Shown here: positions 1-5,888 of the stretch, one piece after another
Position numbering within the stretch: the stretch's first letter is position 1
Layout: each line of letters begins with the position of its first letter
Origin: CAZUPF01 sp964622035
GTDB taxonomy: Bacteria; Patescibacteriota; WWE3; JAUXAW01; JAYEID01
DNA: 9,900 nucleotides
Direction of reading: 5' to 3'
Assembly (NCBI GenBank): GCA_964622035.1
Contig: CAZUPF010000023.1
Location: 1 to 9,900 of the forward strand
Program-made: the position numbers and the translations under genes
Notes under the pieces: model-generated
What the model was told of the DNA's origin: nothing
What the model saw: only the letters and a program-made list of their open reading frames with translations
Database searches by the model: none

Positions 1-27
1 CGTGCTACGCTGATTTCCGATGAGTGA
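1..27 (+). CDS. Possible 3' tail of an upstream gene
   Basis: Frame 1 reads RATLISDE and stops at TGA 25-27, overlapping the next start by 8 bases. A second reading (CYADFR, stop TGA 21-23) would give the classic ATGA overlap with the ATG at 20. Either would make this the last codons of a gene translationally coupled to the zinc-ribbon gene. Too little is visible to name it or to be certain which frame is coding. Confidence 0.25.
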   Translation, partial: RATLISDE

Positions 28-565
28 AAAAGATCAGGAAACATGTCCCCAGTGCAATGCGCCCCTGGGGGAAGTCGTTGAAACTAAAACCGGCAAAAAG
101 CTACGGCGCTGCTCTAAGGGTTCCTGGAACCCCGAGACACACAAAAACGAGGGTTGTGACTATGTCCTCTGGCTTGAGGTCGAAGACAAAACCCTCGACG
201 AGAAGTGCCCCCAGTGTGGTGCGCCCCTGGTCCTCAAAACTACTCGCTTCGGTAAGAAAATGAAAAAATGCAGCAAGGGCGGTTGGGATGCCGAGGAGAA
301 GAAACCTACCGGCTGCGACTATGTGGAGTGGATTAACGGCACGACTGAGCCGCTTGACGAAAAATGTCCTGAGTGCGGCGAGCCGCTTGTCATTTTCACC
401 ACCAACAAAGGCAAAAAGTTAAAAAAATGCTCCACCCAGGGTTGGGATAGGGAAAACAAGGAAGTCACCGGCTGCCCTTACACCTACTGGCTCAAACCCG
501 ACGAGTACGCGGCCCACAGTACCCAGGTCAACACCGGCGAAGAGTTCCTCCCCACAGAAGAGTAG
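20..565 (+). CDS. Triple zinc-ribbon protein (topoisomerase C4-type fingers)
   Basis: The 181-aa protein is almost entirely three tandem copies of one module, period 53 residues. The presumed zinc ligands are C9/C12/C31/C46, C63/C66/C84/C99 and C116/C119/C137/C152, giving CPxC - about 18 - C - 14 - C. Each copy also has a basic GKKLKKCS stretch, a W about five residues after the third Cys, and a GCxY..W ending. This pattern resembles the C4 zinc fingers at the C-terminus of bacterial topoisomerase I, which bind single-stranded DNA. Here they stand alone without a topoisomerase core. The last 25 residues are acidic and outside the repeats. There is no signal peptide, so it is probably cytoplasmic. 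The ATG at 20 overlaps the possible end of an upstream gene, suggesting coupling. DNA or RNA binding is inferred from the fold; no specific role is known. Confidence 0.85.
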   Translation: MSEKDQETCPQCNAPLGEVVETKTGKKLRRCSKGSWNPETHKNEGCDYVLWLEVEDKTLDEKCPQCGAPLVLKTTRFGKKMKKCSKGGWDAEEKKPTGCDYVEWINGTTEPLDEKCPECGEPLVIFTTNKGKKLKKCSTQGWDRENKEVTGCPYTYWLKPDEYAAHSTQVNTGEEFLPTEE

Positions 566-584
566 CCACCCAAGCAGATACGCT

Positions 585-1814
585 CTAACCACCTGCGGCA
601 GCGCGACCGGCTACATAGCCGGTTGTAAAACACATTTGCAAATTAAATCCTCCCGTAGGCCCATCTAGGTCCAAAAGCTCACCGACAATGAAGAGCCCCG
701 AGCAAACCCGCGACTGCATTGTTTTTGGCTCGATCTCCGCCAGATCCGCACCTCCCGCAGTGACAATCGCCCACTCTATCGGCCGCGGGCCCGAAACCGT
801 AAATCGAAACCCCTTCAAAAAACTGATCAGCCTCTGCCGCTCCTCCCTTCCTAGCTGACTAATCTTCTTCGCCGCCGCCACTTCCGTCTCGCGAATGGCC
901 AACGGGATAATTTTTTTGGGCAGCAGATGCGTCAGCAGAGTACGGTAGTTAATGTGAGGAGACTCCACACTCTCCCGCAGCAGTCGGGCATCGAGCTGCT
1001 CTGCGCTTCGGGCCGGCTTGAAATCAATTTGCGCGGCCATGCTTCCCGGAAAGTCGCGCCCTAGAAAACGGCTCGCTTCTAGAACAATCGGCCCCGAGAT
1101 ACCAAAATGGGTGAAGAGCATCTCCCCAAATTGCCGAGTCAATAGTTGCCCCCCCGACCATAAAGACAGGGTGATATTCTTAAGACCCAAACCTTGCAAC
1201 CGGCGAATCTTTCTTTCGCGACTTTCCAAGGGGACCAATGCTGCGCGAAGCGGCGTTACGTGGTGGCCTAACTTCCGAGCAAAATTAAACCCATCCCCGG
1301 TGGAGCCCGTTTGCGGATAACTCTTCCCACCAGTCGCCAGAATCAGCCGCGAGGCCGTTAGGTTCCCACTACTGACATGAAGAGTAAATAAATCTCCATG
1401 CTTAGTCACTTTATGAACTGCTGTTCGCTTACAAATCCTTACTCCCAGGGAAGCGAGTTCTCTTTTGAGTAACTTTAGAACTGATTGGGCGCTATCAGTA
1501 GTAGGGAAGAGGCGGTGTCCTCGCTCCTCTTTGAGCATCAGCCCACGCTGCTCAAAAAATTCTCGCAGGTCGTTATTATCAAACTGGTTCAAGCTATCCC
1601 ACAAAAAGCGGCCGTTCCCCGTCTCGGAAAAAGCGGCTACAATCTCTCGCTTATCCCGGCTGGTCGTCACATTACAACGCCCCTTACCGGTCAGGAGCAG
1701 CTTTTCGCCCAAATCAGCATTCTTCTCCAAAAGGGTAACCGACGCCCCCTCTTGGGCCGCCGCAATCGCCGCCATTATCCCCGCCGGACCCCCGCCAACC
1801 ACAATCAGTTTGTG
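585..1814 (-). CDS. NAD(P)/FAD-dependent oxidoreductase, HI0933/YhiN (BaiN-like) family; 5' end in gap
   Basis: 409 residues are visible before the stop (TAG, complement of 585-587). The first visible residues, HKLIVVGGGPAG, are the dinucleotide-binding GxGxxG of an FAD Rossmann fold, followed at the end of the first beta-alpha-beta unit by LLEKN. Next comes the family signature LTGKGRCNVT, then an ATGG motif in the middle (LILATGGKSYPQTGSTGDG), and near the C-terminus GELLDLDGPTGGFNLQ, the closing FAD-contact motif. Length and motif order fit this family of soluble flavoproteins, whose physiological substrate is mostly undefined. Because the Rossmann glycines normally lie about 10 residues from the start, only one or a few codons should be hidden in the N run. 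The gene converges on the zinc-ribbon gene (20-bp gap) and is divergent from the phosphorylase, so the shared promoter region lies in the assembly gap. Confidence 0.92.
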   Translation of the reverse strand, partial: HKLIVVGGGPAGIMAAIAAAQEGASVTLLEKNADLGEKLLLTGKGRCNVTTSRDKREIVAAFSETGNGRFLWDSLNQFDNNDLREFFEQRGLMLKEERGHRLFPTTDSAQSVLKLLKRELASLGVRICKRTAVHKVTKHGDLFTLHVSSGNLTASRLILATGGKSYPQTGSTGDGFNFARKLGHHVTPLRAALVPLESRERKIRRLQGLGLKNITLSLWSGGQLLTRQFGEMLFTHFGISGPIVLEASRFLGRDFPGSMAAQIDFKPARSAEQLDARLLRESVESPHINYRTLLTHLLPKKIIPLAIRETEVAAAKKISQLGREERQRLISFLKGFRFTVSGPRPIEWAIVTAGGADLAEIEPKTMQSRVCSGLFIVGELLDLDGPTGGFNLQMCFTTGYVAGRAAAGG

Positions 1815-1914
1815 NNNNNNNNNNNNNNNNNNNNNNNNNNNNNNNNNNNNNNNNNNNNNNNNNNNNNNNNNNNNNNNNNNNNNNNNNNNNNNNNNNNNNN
1901 NNNNNNNNNNNNNN
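1815..1914. other. Assembly gap (100 N)
   Basis: Exactly 100 undetermined bases, the usual placeholder for a scaffold join of unknown size. It hides the start of the flavoprotein gene and the divergent promoter region of the flavoprotein and phosphorylase genes. Confidence 0.99.
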
Positions 1915-1916
1915 AC

Positions 1917-3414
1917 ATGCTGAACATCGCCTACTTTTCCATGGAAATTGCTCTTGAAGCGGGGATGCACACCTACAGTGGTGGGCTAGGTGTGCTGGCG
2001 GGAGACACTCTCAAGACGTTCGCTGACTTTGGGTTCAATGCCTTGGGCATCACCCTGCTACACGAGAAGGGCTATGTAGATCAAGAGCTCGACCCCACCG
2101 GAAAACAGATTAGTCTGCCCGAACCGTGGGATAAAGAGCAATACCTCGCTAAACTTCCCTTCACCATCGGAGTACCATTTCAAGACCGGGTAGTCGCCTG
2201 CGCAGTATGGCAATACACCATCACCGGCCGATCGGGCCAAGAGGTTTCCGTGTATTTTCTGGACGCCAACCTCCCTGAAAACAACGATTATGATCGCACA
2301 TTGACCAGCTACCTCTACGGCGGCGATGACCACTACCGCTTGTGCCAAGAGCAGCTTTTGGGGCAGGGAGGGCTACTGCTTCTCGATAAGCTGGTTTTCC
2401 AACCAGAAAAAGTACGTGTCTACCACCTCAACGAGGGGCACGCCTCGTTTGCCGCTCTGGCCCTGCACTCGCAAGCCAAAGATTTAGAACTCATTCGCTC
2501 CAAAATAGTGTTCACCACCCACACCCCGGTACCGGCTGGGCACGATGTGTTTACTCGAACCGAAATAGAAGGCAGCCTACCGCCAAACCTGGTTAGCCTC
2601 CTACCCGAGGAGGCCTTTGATGCTGATACTCTAAACATGACCAAGTTGGCTATTTACTACGCGAGAATAGTAACCGGAGTCTCGCAAGCCCATGAAAAAG
2701 TTGCCGAGCAGATGTTCCCTGGGCACGACATCGTTCCCATAACCAACGGTGTTTATCATCCGCAGTGGACACACCCCGCCCTTAAAAAGCTATATAACAA
2801 GCACATTCCCGCGTGGCAGGAGGACCCCAGCTCCCTAGAAAAAGTGGCTACTATTCCCGATGAGGAAATCTGGCAAGCACACTGCCAGGCCAAACAAGAA
2901 TTGCTTGAATATACTAACCGCGCCTCTTCCACCAAGCTCTCGGTTACCAACTTTACCATCGGGTTTGCCCGCCGGGTTACCCTGTACAAACGCGCCACGC
3001 TAATTCTCTCCGACCTTTCAAGGTTAGAAGAGATTGCCCACCACGCTGGTCCGCTGCAAATTATCTTTGCCGGCGAGGCCCACCCCCAAGATGAGGAGNN
3101 NNNNNNNNNNNNNNNNNNNNNNNNNNNNNNNNNNNNNNNNNNNNNNNNNNNNNNNNNNNNNNNNNNNNNNNNNNNNNNNNNNNNNNNNNNNNNNNNNNTG
3201 GTCGATCAGTTCCCAAGAACCCGCCGACGACGATTTATATCGCAAACTTGCCGATGAGATTCTACCGCTATACTACGAGGACCGCCCCGGGTTTATCCAA
3301 GTAATGAAGCAGGCTGCCGCCTTAAACGGCGCGCGGTTTAGTGCTTACCGAATGGTGCGGGAGTACGAAGCAAAGGTTTACCAGCAACACCCCCCAAATG
3401 AACCAACAAGCTAG
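1917..3414 (+). CDS. Alpha-glucan (glycogen) phosphorylase, GT35, interrupted by assembly gap
   Basis: This enzyme removes glucose from alpha-1,4-glucan by phosphorolysis, releasing glucose-1-phosphate. The first 394 codons (to 3098) show family motifs: IAYFSMEIALE and TYSGGLGVLAGD at the N-terminus, YHLNEGHASF, VFTTHTPVPAGHD, ITNGVYHPQW, GFARRVTLYKRATL (arginine and lysine of the phosphate/PLP-phosphate site) and IIFAGEAHPQDE. After the second N run, 71 codons match the family's C-terminus (LYRKLADEILPLYYED ... FSAYRMVREYEAKVY), ending at TAG 3412-3414. The region carrying the PLP lysine (EASGTSGMK in relatives) falls in the gap. The two halves are in different frames as written, which means nothing because the gap size is unknown. 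It looks like the compact TIGR02094-type form. ATG 1917 lies only 2 bases after gap 1 and gives a plausible N-terminus. The 3' end overlaps the next gene by 17 bases, so the two are probably co-transcribed. Confidence 0.93.
3099..3198. other. Assembly gap (100 N) inside the phosphorylase
   Basis: Exactly 100 undetermined bases. Comparison with the usual motif order of the family indicates that roughly 110 residues (about 330 bases) are missing, so the true gap is probably larger than drawn. Confidence 0.99.
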
Positions 3415-4144
3415 AAATACAAAAGTAATCACCACTATCGGACCTAGTTCGGAAGATTTAACCACTCTGAAAGAGTTACTCCGCGCCGGAGTAGCTATTT
3501 TCCGATTTAATCTGAAACACGGCACCCTGTCGTGGCACAACCAAACCATAAAAAGGGCCCGAGGGGCGGCTCAGCTCCTAAGCAAAACGGTTCAAATATT
3601 GGTGGACATACCCGATATCCAGTTACCGGGGGGCGTCGACCTGGCTACCAGTAACAGAGCGGCCTATATTGCCCTCTCCCATGTAAAAACAGCCGGAGAG
3701 GTTACCAAGCTAAAAAAGCTGGTTAGCGGTGCCGAACCACCACTAGCTATCGTTACCAAAATTGAAACCCGAGAAGCTCTTGATAATTTCTCGGCGATTC
3801 TCCAAAAGACCGATGCCATTATGGTCGCCCGAGGCGACCTTGGCCGGACGATCCCCATTGAAAAGATCCCCTTCGCTCAAAAAGAGATCATTGCCGCCTG
3901 TGGGAAAGCGGGCAAGATGGATATCGTCGCCACCGAAATGCTACACTCAATGGTGACCGCCGAGGCACCGACCAGGGCCGAGGTTTCAGATGTCGCCAAT
4001 GCGGTTCTTGAGGGGAGTAGCACGCTAATGCTCTCCGAAGAAACAGCCATCGGCCGCCACCCGGTGGGGGCGGTGGAGATAATGATTAAGATAATTCGTG
4101 AGGCCGAAGAATGGTCCCGTTCGGGGCGAGTAGGTGCGTTGTAA
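3398..4144 (+). CDS. Pyruvate kinase-like protein lacking B and C domains
   Basis: The 248-aa protein aligns with the catalytic (A) barrel of pyruvate kinase, the last step of glycolysis (PEP + ADP to pyruvate + ATP). The N-terminus TKVITTIGPSS and RFNLKHG correspond to TKIVxTIGPxS and RxNFSHG. The second half has IVTKIET (catalytic Lys and metal-binding Glu), IMVARGDLG (metal-binding Asp), ATEMLHSM, PTRAEVSDVANAVLEG and LSEETAIGRHPV. Between LVDIPDIQL and YIALSHVK only about 15 residues remain, where the roughly 100-residue B domain normally sits. The GPxIR motif is changed, and the Ser after the catalytic-loop Asn is Lys. The chain stops where the A domain ends, so the C-terminal regulatory domain is absent too; usual length is about 470. 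No N lies nearby. ATG 3398 overlaps the phosphorylase end by 17 bases. It may be a minimal kinase or a non-catalytic paralogue. Confidence 0.85.
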   Translation: MNQQARNTKVITTIGPSSEDLTTLKELLRAGVAIFRFNLKHGTLSWHNQTIKRARGAAQLLSKTVQILVDIPDIQLPGGVDLATSNRAAYIALSHVKTAGEVTKLKKLVSGAEPPLAIVTKIETREALDNFSAILQKTDAIMVARGDLGRTIPIEKIPFAQKEIIAACGKAGKMDIVATEMLHSMVTAEAPTRAEVSDVANAVLEGSSTLMLSEETAIGRHPVGAVEIMIKIIREAEEWSRSGRVGAL

Positions 4145-4168
4145 GGCTGTTCTTATAAAAGTGGCCGC

Positions 4169-4741
4169 TCAATCACTTACTTTGCAGCATATATTTGGCG
4201 AGATAAACCCAGTGACTTCGCCAATTTTTTCTTCGCCTGGCGCACAGCCGTCCCCGCCAACAACATTTACCGTTCGGCCACCCTGCTCGATACATTCTTC
4301 CGGCGTCAAAGATCGGTCCACTACTTGCCAGTTTTCCAGCCGAACTGTAACCCGATTCGGACCCGATTCCAGGGTAACGGAAAAGCAACCCAGGCACTGG
4401 GCCGGCAGAACCTCAACGACAGTCGGATTTTCCAAACCGGCGGCGGCAACCGCTAGCTTTGCCGCCCGGCCTTGATTCTCGTCTAGCTCCCAATCTCGGG
4501 TACAGGCCGCAATTTCCTCATCAAACCGGTACCCGGCCGCCCCCAAACACCCATGCTCGTCCCGATCACCACCGATGAGCGGGTTGTTCGTCGGCTCTGA
4601 GACTTCCACGGGCTGCGGCTCGGCCGCCTCCCCACCCCAGCTCGACCACACTACTACCCCCACAATTAAAAGGGCTAAAGCTACCAAACCCATCAGGAGA
4701 TATTTTGGTGATTTTTGATTTATCGCCACATCTTCAGCCAT
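4169..4741 (-). CDS. Membrane-anchored eight-cysteine surface protein
   Basis: A 190-aa protein with a short basic N-terminus and one hydrophobic helix at about residues 14-33, then an acidic/proline linker, which predicts an N-in anchor with the rest outside the membrane. The outer part has eight cysteines in order: DEHGC, AACTRDWE, AQCLGC (two), EECIEQGG, GDGC, and a final ICC pair. The DxHGCxxxAGYxxxxxxxxCxRxWE pattern and the C-terminal CxxxGG...GxxCxxxExxIGxVxGFxxPNICC pattern recur in small secreted or lipid-anchored proteins of unknown function. An even cysteine count outside the membrane suggests disulfides. It converges on the pyruvate kinase-like gene with 24 bases between stops and lies 22 bases downstream of the GIY-YIG gene on the same strand, so the two may share a transcript. 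Function unknown. Confidence 0.8.
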   Translation of the reverse strand: MAEDVAINQKSPKYLLMGLVALALLIVGVVVWSSWGGEAAEPQPVEVSEPTNNPLIGGDRDEHGCLGAAGYRFDEEIAACTRDWELDENQGRAAKLAVAAAGLENPTVVEVLPAQCLGCFSVTLESGPNRVTVRLENWQVVDRSLTPEECIEQGGRTVNVVGGDGCAPGEEKIGEVTGFISPNICCKVSD

Positions 4742-4763
4742 GTTTTGCTAATCCTACCACAAA

Positions 4764-5030
4764 TTAAAGGGGGGGAGATTTCAAGCCGCCCCCAATAAGC
4801 GCAAGCTTCTTGGCCCGAGGCCACCTCTTTAGCTGCGCTTCTCGACGCATCGCTTCTGTTCTGTTAAGGTGTTTTTCCGAATAAACTAGTTCGAAAGAGT
4901 CAAAATAGCGCAGGTATTTGGCCGATCTTGCTTTATCGTTTCTATGCTCTTCTAGCCTTCTATCTAGGTCGTTTGTTTGCCCAATATAGAGAGTATCAGA
5001 AGAAGTACGGAGGATATAAACATAAAACAT
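4764..5030 (-). CDS. GIY-YIG nuclease superfamily protein (short, UPF0213/URI-like)
   Basis: With the start at ATG 5030 the protein is 88 aa, the usual size of standalone single-domain members. The domain begins at once: FYVYIL supplies the GIY-equivalent and TLYIG (residues 13-17) the YIG, 10-11 residues later. It is followed by TNDLDRRLEEH with the conserved arginine, and EAMRREAQLKRW with the candidate metal-binding glutamate. Members are compact endonucleases of mostly unknown substrate. An open frame continues upstream to 5201, but its translation has no family similarity and runs through hairpins and G-rich DNA, so the downstream ATG is preferred. A run of seven C (4768-4774 region) lies just before the stop, a site prone to length errors. 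It is upstream of the eight-cysteine gene on the same strand. Confidence 0.9.
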   Translation of the reverse strand: MFYVYILRTSSDTLYIGQTNDLDRRLEEHRNDKARSAKYLRYFDSFELVYSEKHLNRTEAMRREAQLKRWPRAKKLALIGGGLKSPPL

Positions 5031-5032
5031 CT

Positions 5033-5072
5033 GGCGATTCTCGCCCAACCGCCCTACAGCGGCAAACGCCGC
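5033..5072. repeat. Two GC-rich hairpins upstream of the GIY-YIG start
   Basis: Two adjacent perfect stems: GGCGA (5033-5037) with TCGCC (5041-5045) around loop TTC, and GCGGC (5059-5063) with GCCGC (5068-5072) around loop AAAC. They begin directly upstream of the ATG and could fold in the leader RNA. Function unknown. Confidence 0.5.
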
Positions 5073-5126
5073 CGAACGGACATCCGCACAATCTTTATTG
5101 GGCATAGTTGGAGAATAACACATCGC

Positions 5127-5167
5127 GGGGGGGGGGTAGAAATGGCCCCACCACCCGCCCCTCCCCC
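5127..5167 (-). other. G9 tract and G-quadruplex motif
   Basis: Nine consecutive G on the + strand (5127-5135) are followed by a C-rich stretch whose complement, 5167-5145, reads G5-A-G5-C-GGG-TGGT-GGGG. This is a canonical four-run G-quadruplex motif with loops of 1, 1 and 4. The two G-rich tracts lie on opposite strands and could alternatively pair as a hairpin. Confidence 0.5.
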
Positions 5168-5170
5168 AAG

Positions 5171-5216
5171 AGAGTTTGCCAACGATGCAATATGTTAACA
5201 TATTGCATCAAACTCT
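5171..5216. repeat. Perfect 26-bp palindrome with outer 7-bp arms
   Basis: GATGCAATATGTT (5184-5196) is followed without a spacer by its exact reverse complement (5197-5209). Outside it AGAGTTT (5171-5177) pairs with AAACTCT (5210-5216), leaving a six-base bulge (5178-5183) on the left side only. It lies 23 bases from repeat copy 1, at the left edge of the repeat-bounded region. It could be a dimeric protein-binding site, a cruciform or a recombination site. Confidence 0.75.
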
Positions 5217-5238
5217 AGACTCAAGCCGCAACGCCCGC

Positions 5239-5269
5239 GTGGTTGCGAGCTGTGGACGAAGTTAGAACC
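5239..5269 (+). repeat. Core repeat copy 1
   Basis: 31-bp core starting GTGGTTGCGAGCTGTGGA and ending GTTAGAACC, followed by TATTTGGTAGAGAG. It leads into the terminator at 5305-5345, an arrangement shared with copy 4. It lies 3' of the 97-aa membrane protein gene. Confidence 0.85.
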
Positions 5270-5304
5270 TATTTGGTAGAGAGTGGGGGAGTGGTAATGG
5301 GGTA

Positions 5305-5345
5305 GAAAAAAGCACCCCCCGATGCGTGTGCAACGCACAAGGGGG
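5305..5345 (-). terminator. Rho-independent terminator of the 97-aa gene
   Basis: Stem CCCCC (5316-5320) with GGGGG (5341-5345) encloses a second stem TGCGT (5323-5327) / ACGCA (5333-5337) with a five-base loop. On the - strand it is followed, after GTGC, by a run of six T (5311-5306). It lies about 30 bases after the stop of the gene at 5374-5667. Confidence 0.8.
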
Positions 5346-5373
5346 TTTGACACACATAGGCAGAGTGTTAGCG

Positions 5374-5667
5374 TTACAGCCATTGGGGAGATGCTAGCCA
5401 GGCTGATAGCAGAAAAGAGACCCCGCCTACCTTGAGCAGTTTCTCAATTCCCTTTTGTAGCGAGACCTCGTAGGCAATTCCCAGAATAACCCAGACGGCA
5501 AACAGCACCATCGGTAGGTACTTTACCCAAGAAATACTCACCAACAGTAACGGCGGGCACACACCAGCTATGATAGCAAGTGGTAGGTCAACCAGGTACA
5601 GTTCTACCAATGCCACCAGCAGCCATCTCGACCCCCCCTTCTTGTGGGTCAAAGACATCGTCAACAT
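5374..5667 (-). CDS. Small membrane protein, unknown function
   Basis: A 97-aa, very hydrophobic protein. Residues 15-47 form one long or two closely packed membrane segments broken by D27/P29 and the P38-P39 pair. A further segment spans about 50-66, and a last hydrophobic stretch runs about 79-95. The basic N-terminus (HKKGGSR) suggests it stays inside. I do not recognise a family. The start ATG 5667 is supported by a strong Shine-Dalgarno (AAAGGAGA, complement of 5679-5686), though the 12-base spacing is a little long; ATG 5658 is an alternative. The gene has its own promoter (5767-5795), a structured leader and a strong terminator. All three are shared with the unrelated gene at 7643-8008, so the flanks and the coding part have different histories. 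Confidence 0.7.
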   Translation of the reverse strand: MLTMSLTHKKGGSRWLLVALVELYLVDLPLAIIAGVCPPLLLVSISWVKYLPMVLFAVWVILGIAYEVSLQKGIEKLLKVGGVSFLLSAWLASPQWL

Positions 5668-5760
5668 TTTGACACCGCTCTCCTTTCAGGCTTAACGCCT
5701 GTGTTATATGCTGAGCTGCCCTATTTTTCAGCAGCTCAACCACTGACAGTATTCAATTGT
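5668..5760 (-). promoter_or_regulatory. Structured 5' leader, copy A
   Basis: About 93 bases of predicted untranslated RNA with two hairpins. Stem 1 is TGAGCTGC (5712-5719) with GCAGCTCA (5731-5738) around an 11-base loop. Stem 2 is CAGGC (5687-5691) with GCCTG (5697-5701), abutting the Shine-Dalgarno. The same layout, stem-1 loop size and much of the loop sequence recur at 8009-8099, with stem 1 kept through wobble pairs. It may be a cis-regulatory RNA; no known riboswitch class is recognised. Confidence 0.55.
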
Positions 5761-5766
5761 GTCAGG

Positions 5767-5795
5767 ATTGTACCAAAATTAGGGGTAAATATCAA
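5767..5795 (-). promoter_or_regulatory. Sigma70-type promoter of the 97-aa gene
   Basis: -35 TTGATA (complement of 5790-5795), 17-base spacer, -10 TACAAT (complement of 5767-5772). Spacing is ideal and the element is conserved at 8106-8134. Confidence 0.75.
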
Positions 5796-5809
5796 GTCTA
5801 TGGGGTAAA
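5782..5809. promoter_or_regulatory. Paired direct repeat around the -35, copy A
   Basis: GGGGTAAA occurs at 5782-5789 and again at 5802-5809, start to start 20 bp (about two helical turns), flanking the -35 box. The same pair and spacing occur at 8121-8148. This suggests a binding site for a regulator, or an architectural part of the promoter. Confidence 0.4.
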
Positions 5810-5840
5810 ATGGTTGCGAGCTGTGGACGAGATCGGAACT
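5810..5840 (+). repeat. Core repeat copy 2
   Basis: 31-bp copy (ATGGTTGCGAGCTGTGGA ... GGAACT) with the promoter-side flank described at 5668-5809, nearly the same as at copy 5. It lies 3' of the DNA-glycosylase-like gene. Confidence 0.85.
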
Positions 5841-5854
5841 TATTTTATCACCAC

Positions 5855-5875
5855 AAAAGAGCTTGCTTTTTGCTC
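5855..5875 (-). terminator. Weak terminator-like hairpin after the glycosylase-like gene
   Basis: On the - strand GAGC (5875-5872 region) pairs with GCTC (5862-5859 region) around a nine-base A-rich loop, then TTTT follows. The stem is only four pairs, so this is tentative. Confidence 0.3.
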
Positions 5876-5888
5876 CGCATCTCCTCGA

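Noticed and set aside
566..584. Bidirectional terminator between the convergent zinc-ribbon and flavoprotein genes
   Set aside because: The 19-20 bases contain no inverted repeat or T tract.
1485..1916. N-terminal extension of the phosphorylase across gap 1
   Set aside because: It is antisense to the flavoprotein and joined only through N bases; the phosphorylase begins naturally at ATG 1917.
5031..5201. N-terminal extension of the GIY-YIG protein
   Set aside because: The open frame passes through hairpins and G-rich DNA and has no family similarity; the domain starts directly at the ATG at 5030.
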